DNA of 64,000 nt from Qipengyuania oceanensis (lineage in GTDB: Bacteria > Pseudomonadota > Alphaproteobacteria > Sphingomonadales > Sphingomonadaceae), in NCBI RefSeq assembly GCF_009827535.1, contig NZ_WTYN01000001.1, positions 1,984,001 to 2,048,000 of the forward strand. The letters run 5' to 3'. This document shows positions 7,825-18,516 of this stretch, piece by piece. The position numbers were made by a program, and so were the translations under genes. How positions within the stretch are numbered: position 1 is the stretch's first letter; each line of letters starts with the position of its first letter. The notes below the pieces were generated by a model, which made no database searches, was not told the origin of the DNA, and saw only the letters and a program-made list of their open reading frames with translations.

Positions 7825-10182
7825 CTACAGCGGGTTGCCGTCCTGGTCGCGGAAAATCTCGCGCCGGCCGACGTGGTTGGCAGGGCCGACGAGGCCTTCG
7901 GACTCCATCCGCTCGATCCACTTGGCCGCCGTGTTGTAACCGACACCCATCTGCCGCTGGAGCCACGAACCCGATGCCTTCTGGTTCTCGATCACGATCT
8001 GGCAGGCCTGGCGATACTTGCGCTCGTCGGGATTGTCCGAGGCGGTGAACTCGTCCTCGAAGTTGAAGCCACCGCCATCTTCGGGCTCTTCGGTGACCGC
8101 ATCGATGTAGTCCGGGCTGCCCTGGCCGCGCCAGTGGCTCGCCACTTCCTCGACTTCCTCGTCTGAGACGAACGGCCCGTGGACGCGCACCAGCGCCCCG
8201 GTCGACGGCTTGTAGAGCATGTCGCCGCGCCCGAGCAGCTGTTCCGCGCCCTGTTCGCCCAGGATGGTCCGGCTGTCGATCCGGCTGGTGACGTTGAAGC
8301 TGATGCGGGTCGGCAGGTTGGCCTTGATGACGCCGGTGATGACGTCGACCGAGGGGCGCTGCGTCGCCATGATCAGGTGGATGCCAGCCGCGCGCGACTT
8401 CTGGCTTAGGCGCTGGATCAGCACTTCGATTTCCTTGCCGACGGTGACCATCAGGTCGGCGAGCTCGTCGACGATCAGCACGATCTGCGGCAGCACCTCG
8501 TAATCGAGCTGTTCTTCCTCGAACAGTTCCTCGCCGGTGTCCGGGTCGAAGCCGGTCTGCACCCGGCGGCCCAGCGGCTTGCCCTTGGCGATCGCGGTCT
8601 TCACCCGGTCGTTGAAGCCGCCGATGTTGCGGGCGCCGATGCTCGACATCATGCGATAGCGGCGCTCCATTTCCTCGACCGCCCATTTCAGTGCGCGAAC
8701 CGACTTGTGCGGCTCGGTCACGACCGGCGAGAGCAAGTGCGGGATATCGTCGTAGCTCTTGAGTTCGAGCACCTTGGGATCGATCAGGATCAAGCGGCAT
8801 TCAGCCGGCGTGAACCGGTAGAGCAGGCTCATCAGGATGCAGTTCAGACCGACCGACTTGCCCGAACCGGTGGTCCCCGCGACCAGCAGGTGCGGCATGG
8901 CGGCAAGGTCGGCCACGATCGGCTCGCCCGCAATGTCCTTGCCCAGGATGATCGGCAGATTGCCCTTGTTGTCGGCGAAAGCCTCGCTCGCCATCAGCTC
9001 TTTCAGAGCGACCATCTGGCGATCGGCATTGGGCAGTTCGATGCCGAGCACGGTCTTGCCGGGAATCGACGAAACGCGCGCCGAGATCGCGCTCATGTTG
9101 CGGGCGATGTCCTCGGCGAGGCCGACCACGCGGCTCGCCTTGATCCCGGGTGCAGGCTCCAGCTCGTACATGGTCACGACCGGGCCGGTGCGGACAGCGG
9201 TGATCTCGCCCTTGACGTTGAAATCGTCGAGCACGTTCTCGAGCAGGCGCGCGTTGCGCTCCAGCGCCATCTTGTCGAGCTTGGGCGCATTGTTCGCCGG
9301 CGGATCGGTAAGCAGTTCCAGGCTCGGCAGCTCGTAATTGGCGAACAGGTCCTTCTGCTGCGCCTTGGGCTTGGCTTTCGCGGGCCGGGGCGGGGCACTC
9401 GGATCGGTGATTTCGGGTGCCCGGCGCGGCGCGATGGCGGTGGCTGCCTCGTCGTCCTCCTCCGCCGTCTCGCTCTTGCGCACGCGCCTGGTCTTGACCG
9501 GCTTGTAGGCAGCGTCGGCCTCGATCACGCGGCTCGAACGGTGGAACAGATTGCCCAGGAAATTGGGCAGGGTGAACAGGCGGCCCCAGTCGATCGCGAA
9601 AACGCGGGTCGCCAGCGCGATCCCCGCGGCCAGCCATGCGGTTGCAAGGCCCAGGACGACCCAGCCCTCGATCTCGGGGCCGAAACGCGCACCGATTGCT
9701 TCTGTCACGCGCGCACCCAGCAGTCCTGCGGTGCCGCCGAGGCTCGCCGGAAGCGAGCCGCCGACCCCCGGGATCGCCAGCGCAAGCACGGTCCCGACCA
9801 GCACGATCGCCAGCATCAGCATGCCGAGCGGCAGCCACCAGCGATAGTCGGTCTCGTCCTCTTCGTCCTCGACTCCGCGGATGAGGTTGCGGGCGGCGAC
9901 ATAGAGGAACGGCAGCAGCAGCAGGCCGGGCAGGCCGAACAGATAGAGCAGCTTGTCCGAGGCCCAGGCACCCGGCGCGCCCATCCAGTTACGGATGTCG
10001 TTGCCAGATGCCGCGGTCGATGCGCTCGGATCGGTCTGGGTATAGCTCGCCACCGCCAGGCCGATGAACACCATCAGCGCGAACAGCAGGCCGGCACCCG
10101 TTATCTGGCCCGCACGGCGCAGCGAACGACGGAAGGCGGCCCGCCAGTCGACGTTGCTCCGGCTCATCGCGCGGCTTGCCAT
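7825..10182 (-). CDS. ftsK: DNA translocase FtsK
   Basis: A 785-residue FtsK/SpoIIIE motor that pumps chromosomal DNA through the division septum and helps resolve dimers at dif. Four hydrophobic segments in the first 200 residues anchor it in the membrane. A charged, Pro-rich linker follows, then the RecA-like motor with Walker A GTTGSGKS (K442) and a Walker B ending LILIDPK. The C-terminal winged-helix gamma domain (KASGSWLQRQMGVGYNTAAK region), which reads KOPS sequences, is present, so the protein is full length with a short linker. The ATG at 10182 has GGGGA about 8 bases upstream; the longer frame in front lacks a ribosome site. The DUF389 gene follows at 12 bases. Confidence 0.96.
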   Translation of the reverse strand: MASRAMSRSNVDWRAAFRRSLRRAGQITGAGLLFALMVFIGLAVASYTQTDPSASTAASGNDIRNWMGAPGAWASDKLLYLFGLPGLLLLPFLYVAARNLIRGVEDEEDETDYRWWLPLGMLMLAIVLVGTVLALAIPGVGGSLPASLGGTAGLLGARVTEAIGARFGPEIEGWVVLGLATAWLAAGIALATRVFAIDWGRLFTLPNFLGNLFHRSSRVIEADAAYKPVKTRRVRKSETAEEDDEAATAIAPRRAPEITDPSAPPRPAKAKPKAQQKDLFANYELPSLELLTDPPANNAPKLDKMALERNARLLENVLDDFNVKGEITAVRTGPVVTMYELEPAPGIKASRVVGLAEDIARNMSAISARVSSIPGKTVLGIELPNADRQMVALKELMASEAFADNKGNLPIILGKDIAGEPIVADLAAMPHLLVAGTTGSGKSVGLNCILMSLLYRFTPAECRLILIDPKVLELKSYDDIPHLLSPVVTEPHKSVRALKWAVEEMERRYRMMSSIGARNIGGFNDRVKTAIAKGKPLGRRVQTGFDPDTGEELFEEEQLDYEVLPQIVLIVDELADLMVTVGKEIEVLIQRLSQKSRAAGIHLIMATQRPSVDVITGVIKANLPTRISFNVTSRIDSRTILGEQGAEQLLGRGDMLYKPSTGALVRVHGPFVSDEEVEEVASHWRGQGSPDYIDAVTEEPEDGGGFNFEDEFTASDNPDERKYRQACQIVIENQKASGSWLQRQMGVGYNTAAKWIERMESEGLVGPANHVGRREIFRDQDGNPL

Positions 10183-10237
10183 GTGTGCTTCCCCTATCCG
10201 TAATCGCGGGAGAGATTCGCAGAGCGGGGACTCGCCG

Positions 10238-10774
10238 TCAAGAAAGCCCGTCGATAGCGGCCCAGCGTGGCCAATCGAGCACACGTGCCTTGGCGGACGT
10301 CATTCCGCCGAGCGCGATGACCGGAAGTCGCGCGTGCCGGGCAAGCAGGCGAAAGAGCGCCGGCCCGAGCGTGGCCGCGCCTTCGTGCGAGCGCGTCCCG
10401 AAGACCGGCGAGAGGAGCACCGCGTCCGCGCCGAGCCTGTTTGCAAGGCCGATCTCTGCCAGGTCGTGGGCAGTCGCGAGGTGCAGCAGTTCGCGCCGGC
10501 GCGGAACGAGGCTGCGCGGCGCGCCATAGATCCCGTCGGCTCCCCATTCGCGCGCCGTCAGCGCGCTGTCGGCGAGGACCACTACATGGCCGCGCGCCTT
10601 CGCCAGGTGACGCAGCTTGCGGAATCGCTGCCAGCGTTCGCGGTCGGGAAGGTGATAGTGCCGGTAGATGAAGCCGCTGCCGCGCGGCATCCGGACCAGC
10701 GCCTGTTCCAGCACGCTGTCGTTGCGCTCGTCGGAGATCAGCCAGAGGTGGGGGAGGGCCTTCCTATCCGTCAC
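10238..10774 (-). CDS. Thiamine phosphate synthase-like protein (ThiE/TenI superfamily)
   Basis: A 178-residue TIM-barrel protein of the ThiE/TenI superfamily. ThiE joins HMP pyrophosphate and HET phosphate to form thiamine phosphate. The sequence has the barrel strands LWLISDE near the start, GADAVLLSPVF, and the phosphate-binding GGMT near the end. It is shorter than standard ThiE (about 210 residues) and has an Arg-rich segment where the pyrophosphate site would be, so synthase activity is not certain. I chose the GTG at 10774 because the longer frame runs back through the divergent yggS gene. Start codons of this gene and yggS are only 22 bases apart, so their promoters must overlap the opposite coding region. 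Confidence 0.75.
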   Translation of the reverse strand: MTDRKALPHLWLISDERNDSVLEQALVRMPRGSGFIYRHYHLPDRERWQRFRKLRHLAKARGHVVVLADSALTAREWGADGIYGAPRSLVPRRRELLHLATAHDLAEIGLANRLGADAVLLSPVFGTRSHEGAATLGPALFRLLARHARLPVIALGGMTSAKARVLDWPRWAAIDGLS

Positions 10775-10796
10775 CGCCTCGCTATAGCGGCGCGCG

Positions 10797-11459
10797 ATGG
10801 AAGCACCAGCCACAGCACTCGAAGAAGTCGAAGCGAACATAGCGCTCGCCTGCAAGCGCGCGCGTCGCGAAACCGGCGAAGTCACGCTGATCGCAGTCAG
10901 CAAGACGCATCCGCCAGAGGCCATCGAGCCGTTGCTGCAGGCCGGTCATCGCGTATTCGGCGAGAACCGCGTTCAGGAAGCGCAGGGCAAGTGGCCTGCG
11001 CTGCGCCAGCGCTATCCCGACGTCGAGCTGCACCTGATCGGGCAGCTGCAAAGCAACAAGGCAGACGATGCGGTGGCGCTGTTCGACTGCATCCATTCGG
11101 TCGACCGGTCGAGCCTGGTCAAGGCGCTCGGCAAGGCAATGGACAAGGCAGGCAGGCGCGTCCCGTGCTTCGTGCAGGTCGATGTCGGAGAGGAAGAACA
11201 GAAGGGTGGCTGCGCGATCGCCGAACTGCCCGACCTGCTGGCACAGGCGCGCGAGGCGGGCATTCCGGTCGCCGGCCTCATGTGCATTCCGCCCTTCGAT
11301 ATCGAACCCGCTCCATTCTTCGCGCTGCTCGACAGGCTGGCGGCGGACAACGGGCTTACCGGGCGGAGCATGGGCATGAGCGGCGATTACGAGACCGCCA
11401 TCATGCTCGGGGCAACGCATGTCAGGGTTGGAACGGCGCTGTTCGGGCAGCGGGGGTGA
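10797..11459 (+). CDS. yggS: YggS family pyridoxal phosphate homeostasis protein
   Basis: A 220-residue member of the PLPBP/YggS family, a cytoplasmic protein that binds pyridoxal 5'-phosphate and keeps free PLP and amino acid pools in balance; it has no known catalytic reaction. The PLP-binding lysine lies in AVSKTHPPEAI near residue 36, and the typical blocks FGENRVQEAQGK, LIGQLQSNK, and the C-terminal GMSGDYETAI and VRVGTALFG are all present. The length is normal for the family. The ATG at 10797 is the first possible start and is only 22 bases from the divergent ThiE-like gene. A small opposing membrane protein gene begins 39 bases after its stop. Confidence 0.95.
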   Translation: MEAPATALEEVEANIALACKRARRETGEVTLIAVSKTHPPEAIEPLLQAGHRVFGENRVQEAQGKWPALRQRYPDVELHLIGQLQSNKADDAVALFDCIHSVDRSSLVKALGKAMDKAGRRVPCFVQVDVGEEEQKGGCAIAELPDLLAQAREAGIPVAGLMCIPPFDIEPAPFFALLDRLAADNGLTGRSMGMSGDYETAIMLGATHVRVGTALFGQRG

Positions 11460-11498
11460 CGCGAGCGCGCAGATAGACCCCTGGTTCGCGGAAGCGAT

Positions 11499-11765
11499 TC
11501 AGGGCCGCTCGTGGGGCTTGGTTGCGTCGGTCACGTTTTCGTCGTGGCCACTCTTGTCGCTGAAGAAGGCCAGCGCGAAAAGGCCGGTACCCAGAAGAAC
11601 GGACACGAACACACCCAGTATCGTCGCTACGACCATGTGGATCGAAACCGGCCCCTGGCTACTGAGGAAGAACAGGGCGCCGACGACCATGAGAACGCCG
11701 GCGCCGAGGACTATCAGCAGCATTTGCTTAAGCTCGCGTTTTGCTTTCTCACGCCTCAAAGGCAT
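11499..11765 (-). CDS. Small two-helix membrane protein
   Basis: An 88-residue protein of unknown function. A basic N-terminus (residues 1-13, RREKAKRELK) is followed by two hydrophobic segments at about residues 15-34 and 43-68, and a hydrophilic, charged tail. By the positive-inside rule the N-terminus should face the cytoplasm. The ATG at 11765 has GGAGA 6 bases upstream, a good ribosome site. The gene is convergent with yggS and lies 160 bases upstream of the next minus-strand region. I do not recognise a family beyond a generic small inner-membrane protein. Confidence 0.75.
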   Translation of the reverse strand: MPLRREKAKRELKQMLLIVLGAGVLMVVGALFFLSSQGPVSIHMVVATILGVFVSVLLGTGLFALAFFSDKSGHDENVTDATKPHERP

Positions 11766-11925
11766 TGTTGTCTCCGATCAGCCAGGCCCGGTAATTGGTG
11801 AATGGGCCAGCTCGATAGCTTCTATCTAAGCTCTTCGTGCCAAGCCTGGCCAACGCCTTTATCGGCTCACACTGAACGATCACCCCGATGATGGATGCTT
11901 GTCCATCGCCCGGCAAACCGCTGGT

Positions 11926-14681
11926 TCACGCGTCTTCGAGTTCGGCCTGCCGCTCGTCGCTCGCAGCTTCGAGCAGGCGCTCCTCGATCTGGCTCATCCG
12001 CCCCTTGCCCTCGACCTTGTGGCCGGTGAGATCGGTGACGTAGAACGTGTCGGTCGCCCGCTCGCCGTAATTCGTGACATGCGCCGAATGGACCACGAGG
12101 TTGCTTTCGAACAAGGCGCGCGCGAGCCGGTTCAGCAAGGCCGGGCGGTCGCGCGCGGTCACTTCCAGCACGGTGAAGCGGTTGGAGGCGCTATTGTCGA
12201 ACACCACGCGCGGGCGCACGTCGAAGGCCTTGGCGCGGTTCCTCGCCAGCGGGCGCTGCGCGAGCCGGGGCACGAGTTCGATCCGGTTGCCCAGCGCATC
12301 GGCGATCGACTTGCGCAGCCGTTCGATCTGGCCATCCTCGCGGAAAGGTTGGCCGAGGGGATCCTGCACCAGGAAATTGTCGACCGCATAGCCGCGCCGC
12401 GAGGTGTGGATCCGCGCATCGATGATGTTGCCGCCGGCAAGGTGGATGCCGCCCGCGATGCGATAGAACAGGCCCGGGTGGTCGGCGGCAATGATGCTCA
12501 CCAGCGTCGCCCCGCGTGCTTCGTAGTATTCGCAATGGATCGAGAGGTGTTCCTCGATCTCGCGCGCCACCTGGTACTGGACGAGGTTGAGCGCGATGAT
12601 GTCGTCCGGCTCGGCGATCCAGTAGGCATCGTCCAGCAGGCCGCCGATCTCGTCGACCAGCGCGGCGCGCTCTCCCAGCCGCTCGCGCACCATTGCCTTC
12701 TTCGCCTCGACCCGCTCCTTGCGACCGTGCCGGACGTGGCCCAGTCGCAAACGCTCCTGCGCCGCGTCGTAGAGTTCCCCGATCAGCTGGCCCTTCCAGC
12801 TGTTCCACGTCCCCGGGCCGACCGCGCGAATATCCACCGCGGTCAGGATGGCGAGGTTCTTGAGCCGCTCGAGGCTTTGCACTTCGCCGACGAAATCCTC
12901 GATCGTCTTGGGATCGGTCAGGTCGCGCTTCTGCGCGGTCGAACTCATCAGCAGATGGAAGCGAACGAGCCAGGCGACGAGTTCGGTTTCCGCATCATCG
13001 AGCCCGAAGCGCGGGCACAGTTCCTCGGCGACGTCCGCGCCGAGCACCGAATGGTCGCCGCCACGCCCTTTGGCGATATCGTGGAGCAGCACCGCGACAT
13101 AGAGAGCGCGGCGCGAAGCCAGCTTGTGAATCAGCTTGGTCGCGCGCGGGTGATCGACTTTCAGCTCGCCCTTCTCGATCTGGTTCAGCAGGCCGATCGC
13201 GCGGATCGTGTGTTCGTCGACCGTGTAGTGATGATACATGTCGAACTGCATCTGCGCGTTGACCTTGCCGAAATCGGGCACGAAGCGGCCGAAGACGCTC
13301 GCTTCGTTCATCCAGCGCAGCACCATCTCGGGATCGTTGCGGCCGCACAGCAGATCGAGGAACAGGGCATTCGCGCGCGGATCGTCGCGCACCTCGCGCC
13401 GGATCAGCCCGCTGTCGCGGTCCGCGATGCGCATCGTTTCCGGGTGGATTTCGAGCTGGTGTTCCTCCGCGATCTGGAAGATCTCGATCAGCCGGACCGG
13501 GTCCTTGCGAAACCAGTCGTCGGACGGCGCCGCGATCCGGCCACCATCGACCTTGTACCCCTTGAGCATGCGAGGCTTGGGATTGAAGCCGGCGAGCAAG
13601 CCGGTGCGGCGGCGACGCTTCGCGAAGGTCTCGTCGATGTGCGCCAGGAAGATGCCGGTCAGGCTGCCGACCCGCTTCGCCTGCAGGAAATAATACTGCA
13701 TGAAGCGCTCGACCGCGCTCTTGCCGGGCCGGTCGGCGAAATTCATCCGCTCGGCGACTTCGCGTTGCAGGTCGAAGGTAAGCCGGTCCTCTGCGCGCCC
13801 GGTAATGATGTGCATGTGACAGCGCACCGCCAGCAGGAAGCCCTCGGCGCGGCGGAAGCTGCGATATTCGGCCTGGGTGAAAAGCTCGGCATCGACGAGG
13901 TCGGCGGCGCTCCTGACCCGGTGGATGTATTTTCCGATCCAGTAGAGCGTCTGCAGGTCGCGCAGCCCGCCCTTGCCGTCCTTCACATTGGGTTCGACGA
14001 CATAGCGGCTGTCGCCCATGCGCTTGTGCCGGTCGTTGCGCTCGGCCAGCTTGTCGGCGACGAATTCGCGTTCCGTGCCGGCGACGACATCCTTGCGGAA
14101 ACGGTGCGAAGCCTCGTCGTAGAGTTCCTGGTCGCCCCACACGTAACGCCCTTCGAGCAGCGCGGTGCGGATCGTTACGTCCTCGCGCGCGAGGCGTATC
14201 GAATCGTCGATCGTCCGGCTCGAATGCCCGACCTTGAGCTGCAGGTCCCACAGGAAATAGAGGATCGATTCGATCACCTGCTCGCACCACGGCACGCGCT
14301 TGCCGGGGGTCAGGAAGGCGATGTCCACGTCCGAATGCGGCGCCATTTCCGCGCGCCCGTATCCGCCGACCGCCATGATCGTCAGCCGCTCGCCCTGCAA
14401 CCGGTTTCCCGGCGGATAGACGTGGGCGACGATGTGATCGTAGATCAGCCGGACCAGTTGATCGATCAGAAAGCTCTGCCCGGCGGTGCATTCGTGCCCG
14501 GCGGAAGGCTTCGCGTCCAGGCGGCGGGCTATCTCCGCACGCCCGTCGTCGAGCGCCTGCTTCAGGATCGCGACGACCGCCGGGCGCGACTTTTCCCCCT
14601 CGGCTTCCCACGCGGCGGCGATCGCCTCGGCCAGCGCTCGCCGGTCGATGATCTCGCGCTGCCTCGGGATGCCGAGATCGT

Positions 14682-14685
<4 letters not shown>
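11926..14685 (-). CDS. glnD: Bifunctional PII uridylyltransferase/uridylyl-removing enzyme
   Basis: GlnD senses glutamine and adds or removes UMP on the PII proteins that govern nitrogen assimilation. The 919-residue protein has the nucleotidyltransferase core GGYGRAEMAPHSDVDIAF with metal ligands D119 and D121, the HD hydrolase motif at H535-D536 (LLHDIAKGRGGDHS), and two C-terminal ACT domains that bind glutamine (about residues 700-910). The start is probably TTG at 14685: it overlaps the stop of the upstream acyl-CoA synthetase as TTGA, with GAGG just in front, and no ATG exists before the catalytic core. That arrangement predicts translational coupling. The first ATG of the longer open frame lies well inside the upstream gene and is not needed for a full-length protein. 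Confidence 0.93.
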
Positions 14686-16379
<1,694 letters not shown>

Positions 16380-16537
16380 GGTCGTGTCTGGTCCTCTCCA
16401 ATCGGTGCGCAGCCGCTATCGGCCTTCGCTGTCTGAAATGGGCATGTGCGCGCAGGGTTTCCCCAAACCCCCTGCTATGCCAAAAGCCGCGCGAACGATG
16501 CCGCGTGGCGTCGAACCATTCCTAGGGGGTTCGCAAC

Positions 16538-17434
16538 TTGCTGTCACTACTGCTCGCCCAGAGCGCTTCCGATGCGATCATGTGGGAAGATTTCGGGTTG
16601 CGGCCGGGCATCGATCTCGGCTTCTTCACCTTGCGATTCTACGCCCTTGCATACCTTGCAGGCATCGCGCTCGGCTACTGGCACCTGACCAGGATGATTA
16701 AGGCACCCGGCGCGCCGATGGCGCAGCGCCATGCCGAGGACCTGTTCTTCTACTGCACGCTCGGGATCATCCTGGGCGGACGGCTGGGATATTCGATCTT
16801 CTACATGCCCAGCCTGTGGGACAATCCGATCGACGTGCTCAAGACCTGGGAAGGCGGGATGAGCTTCCACGGCGGGCTGATCGGGGTGCTGATCGCGATC
16901 GGCTGGGTCTGCTGGCGCGGCAAGCTGCCGTTCCTGCGCGTGTGCGACTACATCGCGGTCAACGTCCCGTTCGGGATGCTGTTCGGGCGGCTGGCCAATT
17001 TCGTGAACGGCGAGCTGTGGGGCCGCCCGGCCGACGTGCCGTGGGCGATGATCTTTCCGACCGATCCGCTGCAGGTCCCGCGCCACCCGAGCCAGCTGTA
17101 TGAGGCGGGTCTCGAAGGCGCATTGCTGGTCATCGTGATGCTCTATCTCTTCTGGCGCACGCGGGCGCGCTTCCGTCCGGGACTGCTGGTCGGCATCTTT
17201 ACCGCAGGGATCGCGGCGGGCCGCTTCGTCGTCGAATTCTTCCGCGAGCCGGACGCCCAGCTGGCGGAATTCGCGCGCGAAACCGGCCTCAACATGGGCC
17301 AGTGGCTGACCATCCCGCTGATCCTGGTCGGCATCGGCCTCGCGATCTGGTCTCTGATGCGCCCGCCGCTGGCGAGTGGCGCGGCCACTGCACCCGCGGC
17401 GACCGGGGCCGGGACCGCTCCTACGACGTCATGA
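16538..17434 (+). CDS. lgt: Prolipoprotein diacylglyceryl transferase
   Basis: Lgt is the inner-membrane enzyme that transfers diacylglyceryl from phosphatidylglycerol to the lipobox cysteine of prelipoproteins, the first step of lipoprotein maturation. The 298-residue protein has about seven membrane segments and the signature GRLANFVNGELWGRP near residues 150-164, plus the essential HGG motif in MSFHGGLIG. The start is a TTG at 16538 with an unusually strong AGGGGG ribosome site at 16524-16529. The stop overlaps the next gene as ATGA, so translation is probably coupled. Several lipoproteins encoded in this window would depend on it. A C-terminal Ala/Thr/Pro-rich tail of about 25 residues is not part of the fold. 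Confidence 0.96.
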   Translation: MLSLLLAQSASDAIMWEDFGLRPGIDLGFFTLRFYALAYLAGIALGYWHLTRMIKAPGAPMAQRHAEDLFFYCTLGIILGGRLGYSIFYMPSLWDNPIDVLKTWEGGMSFHGGLIGVLIAIGWVCWRGKLPFLRVCDYIAVNVPFGMLFGRLANFVNGELWGRPADVPWAMIFPTDPLQVPRHPSQLYEAGLEGALLVIVMLYLFWRTRARFRPGLLVGIFTAGIAAGRFVVEFFREPDAQLAEFARETGLNMGQWLTIPLILVGIGLAIWSLMRPPLASGAATAPAATGAGTAPTTS

Positions 17435-18516
17435 GCGATCATGCCCGCGGCGATGCGGCGGAGCGTTTCCGCCGGCTGATCCGCGCGCACGGGCCGATCT
17501 CGGTCCCCCAGTACATGGGCGAATCGAATGCGCTCTATTATGCCTCGCGCGACCCGCTCGGGGCCGCGCGGGAAAGCGGCGGCGATTTCGTCACCGCGCC
17601 CGAAGTCAGCCAGATGTTCGGCGAATTGCTGGGCGCCTGGCTCGCCGACATGTGGGCGCGGGCGGGCCGGCCGGAGCGGATCGCCTATGTCGAGGCGGGT
17701 CCAGGTCGCGGAACGCTGGCGCGCGATGCGTTGCGAGTGATGGGCGGGGCGGGTCTCGCGCCGCAGGTTCATCTGGTCGAGGCCTCGCCCGCCCTGCGCG
17801 CCATCCAGCGCGAGGCGTTGCCCGATGCGCAGTTCCACGACGATCCCGCGAGCCTGCCGGACGACGTGCCGCTACTGGTTCTCGCCAACGAGTTCTTCGA
17901 CGCGCTGCCGATCCGCCAGATCGTGCGGCAGACGGCAGACGGCGAGGGCGGCTGGCGCGAGCGCATGGTGCGGCTGGACGAGGCCGGTTTCGCTTTCGTC
18001 GCCGGCGACCGGCCGATGGACCAGGTGGTGCCGCCCCGGTTTGCCGATGCGCCGGCGGGCACGATCATCGAAAGCAATCCCGGTGCCGCGGCTGTCATGC
18101 GCGAGCTGGCCGGACGGATCGCAGCCCAGGGCGGCGCCATGCTCGCGATCGACTACGGCTATGGCGAGCCGCGGACGGGATCCAGCCTGCAGGCTGTCCG
18201 CGCGCACGAGAAGGTCGATCCCTTCGCCCATCCGGGCGAGGCGGACCTGACCGCGCTGGTCGATTTTCACGCGCTCGTCGAGGTCGCTGGCGAAGCAGGC
18301 GCCAGGGTCCTAGGGCTGGCGGAGCAGGGTGCGTTTCTCGAAAGCCTCGGGCTCGCCGCGCGGGCGAGTGCCCTGGCGAGGAATGCGCCACAACGGCTGG
18401 AAGAATTGCGCGCCGCGCACCGTCGTCTCGCTCACTCCGAGGAAATGGGGTCGCTGTTCAAGGTGCTGGGCCTTGCCGCTCCGGACTGGCCTGACGGAGC
18501 GGGTTTCGCCGGCTAG
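17431..18516 (+). CDS. MidA/NDUFAF7-type SAM-dependent methyltransferase
   Basis: A 361-residue protein of the COG1565 family, related to mitochondrial NDUFAF7 (MidA), which methylates an arginine in complex I during assembly. The SAM-binding motif YVEAGPGRGTLARD lies near residue 88, followed by LLVLANEFFDALPIRQ and the family-specific MLAIDYGYGE. The ATG at 17431 overlaps the lgt stop (ATGA). The stop codon TAG shares the tetranucleotide CTAG at 18513-18516 with the stop of the convergent transporter gene. In a bacterium with NDH-1 a role in complex I assembly is a reasonable inference but is not proven by the sequence. Confidence 0.88.
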   Translation: MSDHARGDAAERFRRLIRAHGPISVPQYMGESNALYYASRDPLGAARESGGDFVTAPEVSQMFGELLGAWLADMWARAGRPERIAYVEAGPGRGTLARDALRVMGGAGLAPQVHLVEASPALRAIQREALPDAQFHDDPASLPDDVPLLVLANEFFDALPIRQIVRQTADGEGGWRERMVRLDEAGFAFVAGDRPMDQVVPPRFADAPAGTIIESNPGAAAVMRELAGRIAAQGGAMLAIDYGYGEPRTGSSLQAVRAHEKVDPFAHPGEADLTALVDFHALVEVAGEAGARVLGLAEQGAFLESLGLAARASALARNAPQRLEELRAAHRRLAHSEEMGSLFKVLGLAAPDWPDGAGFAG

